Shown: positions 8,544 to 17,257, numbered from the stretch's first letter. The stretch is DNA of 64,000 bases from Streptosporangium album (GCF_014203795.1 NZ_JACHJU010000001.1:3038001-3102000), one strand, 5' to 3'. A program made the numbers and translations. The notes: generated by a model not told the origin, from the sequence alone.

Positions 8544-10288
8544 GGGCCGGTGTACTCCGCCTGATCCGGGTCGATCTGGCCGGTGCCGGGCTGTACGGCC
8601 TGGCCCTGCTGGATCTGGCGGGTGTCAGGCTGTACGGCCTGGCCCTGCTGGATCTGGCGGGTGTCAGGCTGTACGGCCTGGCCCTGCTGGATCTGGCGGG
8701 TGTCAGGCTGTACGGCCTGGCCCTGCTGGATCTGGCGGGTGTCAGGCTGTACGGCCTGGCCCTGCCGGACCTGGCCGGTGTCAGGCTGCCCCGCCGGCTC
8801 CAACCGGGTCTGCCCGGTGTCGGGCTGTGTGCCCTGGCCCGGCTCGACCTGACCGTTGCCGGACGGCGCGGGCGGCAGGGTGGAGGGGTTCGTCACCACG
8901 AGTTCCAGGTTCCGCTCGGGCAGCCCGGTCAACTTGGTCCAGTTGCTGACCTGGCCGGCGGGCGGGTCGGCGTAGAGCCAGCGGATGAAGGCGGGCCACT
9001 GGCACGAGTCGCGAGGTATGGCAGGGCTGCCGCCCTGTGACCGGTCGAGTGCCTGAAGTTCGGCGGCTGAGTAGTCCCGGCACGGGGGGGTGCCGGGCGG
9101 GGCGATGTTGAGGTCCCACACGCCGTTCTCATCGGTGTAGCGCATGTTCTTGTCCAGCCCCAGGGCCTCTTGGGCCCGCCGGAGGAGCTCCGGGTCCTGG
9201 AAGATCGGCAGGGAGTCGCCGCCCCCGGTGACCTCGCCGTTCGGAGCCTGCGGCGTGGTGGGCTGCGCGTTTCCGTTGGGAGCCTGGGAGGGGTTCTGGG
9301 GGTCGGGGGTGGGGAGCTGCGCGTTCCCGTCGGGGTTCTGGGGGTCGGGGGTGGGGAGCTGCGCGTCCTGGGACGGACCCGTCGACGGGGAGGTCTCCGG
9401 TGCCGGCTGGGAGGGCTTGGCCGTGGTGGACGGCCGGGTCGGCCGGGTGGTGGATGAGGGATCCGGACGGTGGTGCCCGCGGGTGTGCGAGGGCCTCGGA
9501 GTCGCGGGGGACCGGGGTGGCTCCGCGGTGGCGGACGGCGTGTCCGGCTTCGCCGTGCCCGTCGGTGTCGTGGGCTGGGTGGTGTCCGTCGGGCCGCGCC
9601 TGCCCGACGGCCGTGCCGGGCTGGGCGTCGGCTGCTTCTCCGGAGCCTGGACCTGGACCTGCTTCGCGGGCTGCTCGATCTTGCTGCCGCTCTGCGCGAT
9701 GTCGCCGCCGACCTTCTTGGTCGGCGCGGGGGCGGGCTCGCGGACCGACTTCGCCACGGGAGCCTGGACTTGCGGGGCGGGGTCCGGAGCGTTCTGCACC
9801 GGCGCCGCGCGACGTTCGGGGGCGGGCTGTCCCGCGGTCGAACGCTTGGGCTCCGGAGCCGAGGACGCCTCTTTGGGCGAGGTCGTCGCCACCTTATCGG
9901 GACTCCCAGGACGTTGGAGGGGGGCGACGGCACCGGCCAGCACGGCGAAGGAGACGCAGCCTCCCCCGCTGCCGCTGACCGCGTGCCCGTCGACGGTGGC
10001 GGTCAGGCAGACCCGCGGATCCTTGGAGCCGGTGTCCTTGATCGTGCTGCCCTCGCCGGCTCCGGAGATCGAGGCCGCCTGGCCCCCGCCGACCGGCCCG
10101 CGGGAGGTCCACGCCTGCGCGCTGTCGTCGAGGTGGTACGTACCCGCGGCCAGGCGCATCGTGCTCCCCTCGACGGGCTGCGCGCGGGCGGCGATGACGG
10201 CTCCCAGCCCGGCACCGGCCCCGAACACGCCGATGGCGATACTCGCGGTGATCACCGTCGCCCGTGAGGGTTGACGTGAGGGTGTCAT
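8540..10288 (-). CDS. Membrane-anchored proline-rich surface protein with C-terminal 13-residue repeats
   Basis: 582 residues from ATG 10288, with an AGAGGAA site upstream. One hydrophobic segment lies at about residues 12-34 (ASIAIGVFGAGAGLGAVIAA). It is followed by a globular part of about 100 residues with two Cys (DPRVCLTATVDG, GGGCVSFAVL), a long Pro/Thr/Ala-rich stalk, a second folded part of about 120 residues (DPELLRRAQEALGLDKNMRY ... CQWPAFIRWLYADPP) and a tail of Gln-rich 13-residue repeats. The architecture suggests a wall-spanning surface protein. The folded parts are not recognised. Second gene of the minus-strand cluster. Confidence 0.7.
   Translation of the reverse strand: MTPSRQPSRATVITASIAIGVFGAGAGLGAVIAARAQPVEGSTMRLAAGTYHLDDSAQAWTSRGPVGGGQAASISGAGEGSTIKDTGSKDPRVCLTATVDGHAVSGSGGGCVSFAVLAGAVAPLQRPGSPDKVATTSPKEASSAPEPKRSTAGQPAPERRAAPVQNAPDPAPQVQAPVAKSVREPAPAPTKKVGGDIAQSGSKIEQPAKQVQVQAPEKQPTPSPARPSGRRGPTDTTQPTTPTGTAKPDTPSATAEPPRSPATPRPSHTRGHHRPDPSSTTRPTRPSTTAKPSQPAPETSPSTGPSQDAQLPTPDPQNPDGNAQLPTPDPQNPSQAPNGNAQPTTPQAPNGEVTGGGDSLPIFQDPELLRRAQEALGLDKNMRYTDENGVWDLNIAPPGTPPCRDYSAAELQALDRSQGGSPAIPRDSCQWPAFIRWLYADPPAGQVSNWTKLTGLPERNLELVVTNPSTLPPAPSGNGQVEPGQGTQPDTGQTRLEPAGQPDTGQVRQGQAVQPDTRQIQQGQAVQPDTRQIQQGQAVQPDTRQIQQGQAVQPDTRQIQQGQAVQPGTGQIDPDQAEYTGP
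8580..8790 (-). repeat. 39-bp in-frame tandem repeat coding QAVQPDTRQIQQG
   Basis: Units begin at 8591, 8630, 8669, 8708 and 8747 on the plus strand, period 39 bp. Four units encode an identical 13-residue Gln-rich peptide and up to three flanking ones are degenerate. The near-perfect DNA identity means recent expansion by slippage or recombination. It is protein-coding, not CRISPR: the spacers are absent and the frame is kept. Confidence 0.9.
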
Positions 10289-10318
10289 TATGGATGTTCC
10301 TCTTCTTCCAGGGGGGTG

Positions 10319-11668
10319 TCAGTCGCCGTGGCTCTCCAGGACATCGCTCCACTCGCCCAGCACGCGGACGGGCTCGGTGGAGCCGGCGGGAGGGACATGG
10401 GCTACGTACATGCGTCCGTAGGTCGCGCTGACGGAATGGGTGAAGGCCTTGTTCGCGGTGCGGATGGCGGCCGACCCCTTGAGGCTGACCTTCGCGCCCA
10501 CCCGCTGAGCCCTGCGGGCGTCGACGGAGCGGGCCGCGTACCAGATCAAGGCGCCGCCGTCGCTGGTCCTCAGCGCGCGCACCGGGCCCTCCTGCCGGTA
10601 GGAGAGCCGGAGGGTCCAGCCCGCCTCCTCCAACTGGGCGCGCTCCTGCTGCCAGAACTGCACGACGTCGCTGGTCCAGGGCCCGTCGGCGAACATCGGG
10701 TCCGGCTCGGCGCCGGCCATGCTGGCCAGGTGGGCGGCGGCGACCTGGCGCGGGGTCGCGAGCAGTCCGGGGGCGTTCTCCGGCAGGCTCGTGGCGTAGC
10801 CGTCGGCGTCGGTCGCGATCTTGGGGAGCCGGGCGGGAGTGGCCTGCGTGTCGGCCGCGGACGCCACCAGCCGCCAGCCGGCGGGGGTGGAGCTCATCAG
10901 GTCGAAGACCCGGGCGATCCCCGGTCTGTAACAGATCGCCACGAACCAGTCGGGGGTGCCGTCGACATGCCGGGGAGCCCACACCTTCGGGTTGGGCCAC
11001 ACCCCCCACGCCACCCCGGTGCCCTCCAGCCGCGCGGTCTTGAAGCTCGCCCGGGACATCTCCAGCGCGAGCCCGTGCTCCAGTCTCCCCATCGCGACCT
11101 GGTTCAGCGCGATCTGCGCCTTTGACAGCCCCCGCTGGTAGCGGCCGTGGATGCCGTACATCTGCTTGAAGGAGAGCTGGGGGGACCCGGCCCCGGCCGA
11201 GGACTCGACGGACGGGGGGACCGTGACCCTGGCCCTCGCCTCTTCGGTGGCGACCGTCCTCGGGTTGAGGGGCGGTGGCGGCGTGCTCTTGCCGTCCGGT
11301 GCCGGGGCGGAGGGCTTTGGTGTGCCGGTGGCGCCCGGAGGGGAGGGGGCCGGTGTGCCCTTGGCCGCCGGCGCGGATCCGGAGGGGTCCGGTGTCGCCG
11401 AGGGAGGAGCCGCTGTCCCGGACGGCTGAGGGGTCGGATTGGCGACCAGGGCCCGTGATTCGGAGGGACTCCTCATGACGAGCCAGACCCCCGACGCGAC
11501 GAAGATCAATAAAATTGCCCCGAACAGAATGACCTTCCGCCAATCGAATGCGTCGAGCCGTTCGGGGTGCCAGTCGGGTGCGTGACCCCATTCATGATCG
11601 GCGGAAGCGTCACCACGGCCAGAGGGCCCAGCCTGCCTGTCTGGGAAATCTGATGCGCGCCATGACAT
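10319..11668 (-). CDS. Bitopic membrane protein with proline-rich linker, first gene of envelope cluster
   Basis: 449 residues from ATG 11668. A hydrophilic N-terminus of about 45 residues precedes one membrane helix (about 46-66, VILFGAILLIFVASGVWLV), so the bulk is outside. A Pro/Thr/Ser linker (about 75-145) leads to a folded domain of about 300 residues beginning SFKQMYGIHGRYQRGLSKAQ and including APRHVDGTPDWFVAICY and WRLVASAADTQ. It resembles uncharacterised actinobacterial membrane proteins with DUF-type domains but I cannot name a family. It is separated from the next gene by 30 bp and heads the minus-strand run, with the AT-rich control region directly upstream. Confidence 0.7.
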   Translation of the reverse strand: MSWRASDFPDRQAGPSGRGDASADHEWGHAPDWHPERLDAFDWRKVILFGAILLIFVASGVWLVMRSPSESRALVANPTPQPSGTAAPPSATPDPSGSAPAAKGTPAPSPPGATGTPKPSAPAPDGKSTPPPPLNPRTVATEEARARVTVPPSVESSAGAGSPQLSFKQMYGIHGRYQRGLSKAQIALNQVAMGRLEHGLALEMSRASFKTARLEGTGVAWGVWPNPKVWAPRHVDGTPDWFVAICYRPGIARVFDLMSSTPAGWRLVASAADTQATPARLPKIATDADGYATSLPENAPGLLATPRQVAAAHLASMAGAEPDPMFADGPWTSDVVQFWQQERAQLEEAGWTLRLSYRQEGPVRALRTSDGGALIWYAARSVDARRAQRVGAKVSLKGSAAIRTANKAFTHSVSATYGRMYVAHVPPAGSTEPVRVLGEWSDVLESHGD

Positions 11669-12268
11669 AGGTCCAAATATTAGACTGACCGTGATCTATT
11701 GGGAAGGTAAAGGGGTCGAGTAATCGGCACTTATGGCTATTGGTTTATAAATAATACATAAGCCATAATAGGGTCCGTCCGAAATTAGGGCCACGGTGAC
11801 CTGTGATTTCGTAACAAACAGGTCATATCGTTACCTCTCCCTGGGTTTGCGTCTCCCCGTTGTTTTTGATCACCGCCTGTCGCCTCCCCGTTGATCTGCT
11901 ATTTCCCCGGCGATGGCCGGCGTTCATCTCGCGTTGATTTTCCGGCTGACCGGACAAGTCGTAAGAGCAGGGCTGTGGAATCGTTTTCACATACGGATTG
12001 CCGCCGGGCTCTCGCCGTGCCGGTTATGAATGGCCTTCACATATTCGCGGGGACGTCCCGGCGGTGAAATGAGGTTTCGGTCGTGCCGGGGCTCCGTGCC
12101 GCCGGCCCTGGCGCCCGGTGGCGATGACCGGCTGACGGGCGCACCGGCCGGTCGGCCTCCGATCCCGTGCGTACGGCCCACCGGTCCCTGTGCCCGGAGG
12201 GGCGCGGAGTAGGCTGAAAGCGACGCCGGGCACCTACGCGGCGCCTCCTTCACGTGGACGGCAGATCG
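11669..12268. promoter_or_regulatory. AT-rich control region of the envelope cluster; inverted repeat at 11731-11768
   Basis: This 600-bp gap has no convincing gene. From about 11690 to 11850 it is strikingly A/T-rich for this genome (for example TTTATAAATAATACATAAG). TTATGGCT at 11731-11738 and AGCCATAA at 11761-11768 form an inverted repeat with 8-bp arms. The cluster's first start codon is at 11668 on the minus strand, so a promoter for it should lie here. AT-rich islands are known targets of Lsr2-type silencers in Actinobacteria, which is an inference for this site. The rest, 11850-12268, shows nothing clear. Confidence 0.5.
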
Positions 12269-12523
12269 ATGGCGAACAGTGAGCCGACATGCGAGCTCCA
12301 TCTCCGGATGGCCGGACAGTCGCGCGATCTGATGCTCCGCCTGCACGGTGCCGAACCCACCGAAGACGAGGTGGCAGGGTGGATGCAGGATGGTTCGGTG
12401 ATCCGTCTTGAGGTCTCCGAGGCGGGGAGCCACCAGGTGCCGCACAGCATGCTGGTGAACTTCGGCAGCGTCGCCTTCGCCTGGCTCGTCCCCTTCAGTG
12501 CGGGCAGAAATGTGATGTTCTGA
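12269..12523 (+). CDS. Small hypothetical protein (84 aa)
   Basis: Begins MANSEPTCELHLRMAGQSRD; an in-frame ATG at 12254 is an alternative start and neither has a strong ribosome site. The product is soluble with no membrane segment. It alternates charged strands and helices (LMLRLHGAEPTEDEVAGWMQ) and is probably a single small alpha/beta domain. No family recognised. It is read away from the AT-rich region and followed by a 270-bp gap without genes. Confidence 0.5.
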   Translation: MANSEPTCELHLRMAGQSRDLMLRLHGAEPTEDEVAGWMQDGSVIRLEVSEAGSHQVPHSMLVNFGSVAFAWLVPFSAGRNVMF

Positions 12524-12794
12524 CCTCGAACGTTCCGTCGGCCGCCGCTCTCGCCCGTGCCACGTCGGCCGAGGTGGCCGACCGGCCTCCGGACACGGCG
12601 GTAGATCGGCCTGTAGCTCGGCTGACAGACGAGTGCCCCTGAAAAGAGGGCTGACACGTAACAGATCGGTTGCGACGCGGACCGGCCGGTGAGGCCCTGT
12701 GAGGAACGCCGCGCGGGCGGAACCGGTGCCGGGCCGAGCGGAATCCGTGTGACCGGGTATGACCTCTTTGAGGACAACCAGCACGGGGGCTGCC

Positions 12795-13025
12795 ATGACC
12801 GTCTACACGCTGTCGATCGTCGAAGGCGACGTCGACCACATCCCGTCGGGGAAGGACATCTTCTCGCCCGGCTCCCCGATCACCTTCGAGGACCTGGACC
12901 CCTCCACCCTGGTGTGGCTGACGGAGCACGGCTACGAGGAACCGGGCAGGAAGGTCGTGGTCACCCCGGTGGACGGGAGCCTGAACGGGTTACGTGTGAT
13001 CGCCTCCCGGGAGGTGGACCTCTGA
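12795..13025 (+). CDS. Small hypothetical protein (76 aa)
   Basis: I chose ATG 12795 (MTVYTLSIVEGDVDHIPSG) over ATG 12759 because the extra residues are low-quality and the peptide from 12795 begins with a clean beta strand. It is acidic, with no membrane segment or Cys; the sequence suggests a small beta-rich fold (WLTEHGYEEPGRKVVVTP). Function unknown. It lies in a run of small plus-strand hypothetical genes. Confidence 0.5.
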   Translation: MTVYTLSIVEGDVDHIPSGKDIFSPGSPITFEDLDPSTLVWLTEHGYEEPGRKVVVTPVDGSLNGLRVIASREVDL

Positions 13026-13242
13026 ATGCCGGCTACCGCCCGGGTGCCGGCAGCCTCGGCCGCCGCGCCTCGCGGGTGATCGGCCGGGGCCGTGCCCGTC
13101 CGCAGGGTGGTCGTGCCGTCGGCTGTGCCGTACCCCGCCGGGAGTGCCGCCGTCTCGCAGCCGCTGCCTCACTCGCTCATACGTACTTCCGCACACGGTG
13201 GTCCGCTATCGGAAGGTCAGCCATGGAGAGCGGAGTCACAGC

Positions 13243-13734
13243 ATGAACGGCGAGACGGTGGCCCTGCTCTTCGACGTGGTCAGGATGCTGGAGGAGAGCA
13301 TCGCGGCTCGCGACTGCCCGGCCATGGTGGTCATGGACGGTGAGCGCCGGCTGGTGCTCAGCGACGACGGCTATCTCCTCGACGAGCCGGCCGCAGCCGC
13401 CTTCGAAAGCAGGGCCGCCGCCAAGGCCCGGGAGGTCGGCGCCACGCGATGGGTGCTGGCCGTCCCCCAGGTCTGGATCTTCAAGCCGCCCAACACGGTC
13501 GCCATGCGGCCGGTCTCCAACCACCCCCTGCGCGAGGACGAGCAGGAAGCGATCACCTGGATGAGCTGTGACCGCGACGAGGGCGTGGACTACGGGCGCG
13601 TCACCTACGCCCGGCCCGGTGGCGAGCCGGTCTTCGACGATCCCGAGGTGTTCACCGTGGGAGTCCAGCCGCATCGGAGCATGCCGGGTTTCAAGATGCT
13701 CCAGGCCTACCTCGCGGACCAGCCGGACAGCTGA
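13243..13734 (+). CDS. Hypothetical protein (163 aa)
   Basis: The start at 13243 (MNGETVALLFDVVRMLEESI) gives a compact soluble protein. Longer versions from 13144 add an unlikely Arg/Ser-rich leader. Visible segments are a helix (residues 1-17), strands MVVMDGERRLVLSDDGYL and WVLAVPQVWIFKPPN, and a conserved-looking EQEAITWMSCDRDEGVDYG. No catalytic signature is recognised. There is a 217-bp gap upstream. Confidence 0.6.
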   Translation: MNGETVALLFDVVRMLEESIAARDCPAMVVMDGERRLVLSDDGYLLDEPAAAAFESRAAAKAREVGATRWVLAVPQVWIFKPPNTVAMRPVSNHPLREDEQEAITWMSCDRDEGVDYGRVTYARPGGEPVFDDPEVFTVGVQPHRSMPGFKMLQAYLADQPDS

Positions 13735-13760
13735 CCGGGCGTCCGCGACTACGGCGGCAG

Positions 13761-13982
13761 ATGGCCGCCTACCGTGGCGCGACCGGACTGGACATGCCGC
13801 TCGGTGCGCTCGTCGTCTTCCTCTCCGCCTGGCGGTCGATCTACGGCGCGGTGGCACTGGAGGTCTTCGACCATTTCGCCCCGTTGATCACCGACCAGGA
13901 ACCCATGTTCGAGCTGCTGATGGGGGACCTGCTCACCCGGTTGGGACTGGCGGCCGAGTATCGCGCTCCCACACCGGCCTGA
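13761..13982 (+). pseudogene. TetR-family regulator remnant (C-terminal ligand domain only)
   Basis: The 73-residue product (FLSAWRSIYGAVALEVFDHF ... FELLMGDLLTRLGL) matches the last helices of TetR/AcrR regulators of the TetR_C (WHG-like) type. The DNA-binding half and most of the core are missing and no upstream frame supplies them. It is most simply a decayed gene; a functional orphan domain is unlikely. Confidence 0.6.
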
Positions 13983-14090
13983 CCGGCTCCCACCGGCACG
14001 ATCGTCTTGGGTTCCGAGCTCATCGAGCCGCTGCGCCCGATGCCTCCACGTTCGCCAGGCCGAGTGGGCCAAGACCACGCCCCTGGCCAC

Positions 14091-14176
14091 GGACTCGGTC
14101 CGTGAGGAGCTGAGCTGAGCCTCTCCGGCTGCCGATTCGGACTCGGTCCGTGAGGAGCTGAGCCTCTCCGGCTGCC
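14091..14176. repeat. Two-copy direct repeat (about 40 bp) in a gene-free gap
   Basis: GGACTCGGTCCGTGAGGAGC starts at 14091 and again at 14139. The match continues through CCTCTCCGGCTGCCG, the first copy carrying an extra GAGCT. It lies in the 13983-14385 gap, which otherwise holds only the LacI-type promoter. It looks like a local tandem duplication in decaying sequence next to the TetR remnant. Confidence 0.7.
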
Positions 14177-14283
14177 GGCTCGGCTGACGCGACCGCTGGG
14201 CCGTCCCCTCCATCCCCTCGCCTGGGCTGTGGCCGTCTGGTCGACAGACGACCTGTGTGTCCCAACTTGTCGTAGATGATCCC

Positions 14284-14352
14284 TTGACATCCACGGAGAC
14301 GACGAGTTAGCGTCCTCGAAACCTGAAATTAACGTTCACGTTAACGTTAATG
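14284..14352 (+). promoter_or_regulatory. Promoter with LacI-type palindromic operator
   Basis: TTGACA at 14284-14289 and TAGCGT at 14308-14313 (18-bp spacing) form a good actinobacterial promoter. Directly downstream, 14328-14352 is built of overlapping palindromes centred on CG: TTAACGTT, AACGTT and TTAACGTTAA (14341-14350). LacI/GalR proteins bind such CG-centred palindromes, and the next regulator in the cluster (17291) is a LacI member. A repressor here would block elongation or initiation. The ATG at 14350 falls inside the operator, arguing that translation starts further down. Confidence 0.75.
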
Positions 14353-14385
14353 CCAGGCCCGGGAATTGCCTACGGGAAGGACGCC

Positions 14386-15354
14386 TTGAGCGTGGAGACG
14401 ACCCATGTCCCGGCTGACGAACTGCGCCGTGCACTGATCGCGGCAGATCCGAAGCTTTCCAAGTTCAACCCGCTGCCGCGCATACTCGCATTCGACGAGT
14501 TCAACACCGGAACGCATGGCTGGTGCGAACTCATCGGCAACCACGACGGCCACGGAAATCTCGACACGGTCGATGTGCACATGCGCGACTTCCGACCGCC
14601 GCAGATCAGTTCGTGCGATTTCTTCGACATCGGAACCCACGGCGCGATGAGCGGTAACTACGCCCTGAAGGTCGCCACCCGGCCGGTGACCGGCCACACC
14701 GCCGTCGCGATCCGCCGCCTGACCATGGCGCAGCGCGGAGTCGTGCAGTTCGAGACGTACTTCACCTACAAGAGCGAGGCGGTGACCGAGGAGTCGTCGC
14801 TCGGCAACAGCTTCGGCGACGTTGTCTGGGACGGGAACCTGCACCCGTCCGAGGCCCAGTTCGGTGCGTTCACCGTGGCCACCGACCTCTGTGACGGCGA
14901 TGGCATCCGCTACCACTGCGTCGCGCGCTACCAGAACACCGACCTGGAGAACAGGTTCACCCGGCGCTGGGTCTACCCCGTGGTGCCCGAGCCGACGCCC
15001 CGGGAGAACCTGTACAACCAGGAGAACCTGACCCCCACCGAGGACTTCACCGCCCCCAACCCCGAGGACTGGCACGCGCTCGACGAGGAGCCGCAGTTCC
15101 TCTGCTACAACGAGGTCCCCACCAAGGTCAATTGGCATTATCTGCGCTGGCAGTTCGACACCCGAACCCGGACGAATATCGAGCTTCAGGTCAACGACCG
15201 AATCATGGACATGCGCGATGTTCCGGTCCCGCAGTATCCGGACAAGTATGACGGCCTGGAGAACCTGCTGAATTTCTACGTGAGCGTGCGCACCCATTCT
15301 CCGGTGCGTAACTTCCTTTTCCTTGATTCCGCACTGATTTCCGTGGATTGGTGA
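14386..15354 (+). CDS. Cytosolic protein of unknown function heading the ABC-transporter regulon (DUF6772-like)
   Basis: 322 residues from TTG 14386; GTG 14392 is equally possible. Both follow GGGAAGGA at 14374-14381, whereas ATG 14350 sits in the operator and has no ribosome site. There is no signal peptide. The sequence is beta-rich (VVQFETYFTYKSEA, NWHYLRWQFDTRTRTNIELQ, FYVSVRTHSPVRNFLFLDSA), like a jelly-roll carbohydrate-binding fold. I believe it belongs to DUF6772 but cannot verify that. It is the first gene of the LacI-controlled operon. Confidence 0.7.
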   Translation: MSVETTHVPADELRRALIAADPKLSKFNPLPRILAFDEFNTGTHGWCELIGNHDGHGNLDTVDVHMRDFRPPQISSCDFFDIGTHGAMSGNYALKVATRPVTGHTAVAIRRLTMAQRGVVQFETYFTYKSEAVTEESSLGNSFGDVVWDGNLHPSEAQFGAFTVATDLCDGDGIRYHCVARYQNTDLENRFTRRWVYPVVPEPTPRENLYNQENLTPTEDFTAPNPEDWHALDEEPQFLCYNEVPTKVNWHYLRWQFDTRTRTNIELQVNDRIMDMRDVPVPQYPDKYDGLENLLNFYVSVRTHSPVRNFLFLDSALISVDW

Positions 15355-15698
15355 ACACCGGCATGAAGCATGCTCTTACCGCCGTTCTGGAGCGCAACAC
15401 CACTTTCACCGCCGACTTCACGACCGAGCCGTACGAAGCGGGGTGGGCGACGGAAGCGCGCTGGTTCGTGCGGACCCTGGCACTGGAGGGCGACGCGCCC
15501 ACTCTGCACCTGGCCACCCAGGTCTCCCCCGACGGGCTGCACTGGTGCGACGACGAGACCGCCGAACAGGTGACGACGGAGCCGGGCCTGGTGTCCTGGC
15601 GGGTGCGGGAGTTCGGCCACTGGCTGCGGCTGCGGGCCTCGCTGCGCGGCGGCGATCCGCAGGCGAAAGTCCTGATCTACCTGGCGCTCAAGAGCTGA
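15351..15698 (+). CDS. Small beta-rich hypothetical protein of the same operon
   Basis: 115 residues from GTG 15351, which overlaps the upstream TGA (GTGA), typical of translational coupling. ATG 15363 is the alternative. The product is a soluble beta-sandwich-like domain (TTFTADFTTEPYEAG, WFVRTLALEG, LHLATQVSPDGLHWCDDE, WLRLRASLRGGD). Together with the upstream gene it is likely to handle the imported ligand; no enzyme motif is seen. Confidence 0.7.
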   Translation: MNTGMKHALTAVLERNTTFTADFTTEPYEAGWATEARWFVRTLALEGDAPTLHLATQVSPDGLHWCDDETAEQVTTEPGLVSWRVREFGHWLRLRASLRGGDPQAKVLIYLALKS

Positions 15699-15709
15699 GA
15701 GGAACCGTC

Positions 15710-17257
15710 ATGGCAGCAATGGAGGGAATGGGCAGGCGACAGTTCCTGACCCTCCTCGGGGCTGGGGTCGCCGGCGTCTCCCTCCCCGCCCTGGTCTCGG
15801 GGTGCGCCCCCGGAGGTCCGGGAACGGGGTCGGCGTCGGGCGGGAACCGGCCGCTCAGCGCCGCGTTCTACCAGGCGATCAACGACCTGGACCCGCATGG
15901 CGCGAGCGCGGTGGACGAGGCGTCGCTGCTGGCCAACCGGCAGATCTACGACACGCTGGTCACCAGGGACGGCGACAAGCTGGTCCCCGGCCTGGCCACG
16001 TCCTGGCGGCAGCCCGACGAGAAGACCTGGGAGTTCACCCTCCGCGACGACGTCACCTTCCACGACGGCACAGAGCTGACCTCGGCCGACGTGAAGGCTT
16101 CGCTGGAGCGGCTGGCCACGTCGGTGGGGCCGCAGAAGCCGCTGTGGTCCGCGCTCGATGCCATCGAGGCGCCCGACCGGCACACCGTCAGGCTCACCAC
16201 CAAGGATCCCCTCGGCACGCTGCTGGTGAACCTGACGCTGGCCTTCGTCCTCCCGGCGGCCCACCTGGGCGGAGCCGGCTTCTTCCGCAGACCGATCGGG
16301 AGCGGCCCGTTCGCCGTCGAGTCGTTCACCCCGTCCTCACAGCTCCTGCTCAAGCCCGCCGCGAACTACTGGGGCGGTGCGTCCAAGCTGCCCGGGCTGC
16401 GCCTGCCGTACATCCCCGAGGCGTCGACTCGGATGACCTCCCTGCAGAACGGGGAGGTGGACGTCACCTGGATCATCCCGCCGGACGAGCTGAAGCGGCT
16501 GAACGGCGTGAACGGCGTGCGGGTCGAGAGCAAGCCGGGCGTGAACTACTTCCTCGCCTGGTTCAACTGCGGCCGCAAGCCGTTCTCGGACGTGCGCGTC
16601 CGCCGCGCGCTCTCCCACGCGCTGGACGTCAAGAGCATCGTCTCCAACCTGTACGGTGACGCGGCGACGGTCATGGACGCCCCGATCCCGTCGGCGGTCT
16701 TCGGCCACGCGAGCCAGCAGCCGTACGAGTACGACCCCGAACTCGCCAGACGGGAACTGGCCGAGGCCGGTTACTCCTCGGGGATCCGCACCTCGATGAT
16801 GTGGTTCAAGGACACCGGGCCGCTGGCGACCGAACTGGCGCAGTCGATCATCTCGGCCTGGGCCAAGGTGGGCGTCACCGTGGAGCCGCAGCAGATCGAG
16901 AAGGCGGCCTGGATCAAGAGGCTGACGGCTCTGGACTGGGACATCGAGCTCCAGGTGAACACCGTGACCACCGGAGACGCCGACTACACCCTGGGCAGGC
17001 TCTACACCAGCGACGCCAACCGCATGGGCTACTCCAACAAGAAGCTCGACGGCATCCTCGCCGAGGCCCGTTCGACCTCCGACCAGGACAGACGCGGGTC
17101 ACTGTACGGCCAGGCGTGCGAGATCATCTGGCGTGATGCGGTCGGCGTCTTCCCCGCGGCGCTCTCCAGCACGTACGGGCTCCGTTCCACGGTGCAGGGG
17201 TTCGTTCCCGCGGCCAACAGCCAGCCCGAGTTCCGCGCGGTGTCGACCGCCAGGTGA
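15710..17257 (+). CDS. ABC transporter substrate-binding lipoprotein (SBP_bac_5, Opp/Dpp type)
   Basis: 515 residues; ATG 15710 has GAGAGGAA upstream. The N-terminus has a twin-arginine-like start (GRRQFLTLLGAGVAG) and a lipobox ending LVSGC (Cys about 32), so it is a lipid-anchored outer-face protein. The mature part is a full family-5 binding protein: LATSWRQPDEKTWEFTLRDD, VTFHDGTELTSADVKASLER and NYFLAWFNCGRKPFSDVRVR are the conserved signatures. Such proteins bind peptides, but many actinobacterial members bind oligosaccharides. The polysaccharide lyase downstream favours a sugar ligand. Confidence 0.92.
   Translation: MAAMEGMGRRQFLTLLGAGVAGVSLPALVSGCAPGGPGTGSASGGNRPLSAAFYQAINDLDPHGASAVDEASLLANRQIYDTLVTRDGDKLVPGLATSWRQPDEKTWEFTLRDDVTFHDGTELTSADVKASLERLATSVGPQKPLWSALDAIEAPDRHTVRLTTKDPLGTLLVNLTLAFVLPAAHLGGAGFFRRPIGSGPFAVESFTPSSQLLLKPAANYWGGASKLPGLRLPYIPEASTRMTSLQNGEVDVTWIIPPDELKRLNGVNGVRVESKPGVNYFLAWFNCGRKPFSDVRVRRALSHALDVKSIVSNLYGDAATVMDAPIPSAVFGHASQQPYEYDPELARRELAEAGYSSGIRTSMMWFKDTGPLATELAQSIISAWAKVGVTVEPQQIEKAAWIKRLTALDWDIELQVNTVTTGDADYTLGRLYTSDANRMGYSNKKLDGILAEARSTSDQDRRGSLYGQACEIIWRDAVGVFPAALSSTYGLRSTVQGFVPAANSQPEFRAVSTAR

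Noticed and set aside
8580-8790. Array of regular repeats resembling CRISPR
   Set aside because: Units are directly adjacent, without spacers, and in frame inside a membrane protein gene; no cas genes are near.
14020-14115. Possible transposase remnant ending in EELS before a stop
   Set aside because: Too short and without DDE or HTH motifs; treated as part of the duplicated decayed sequence.
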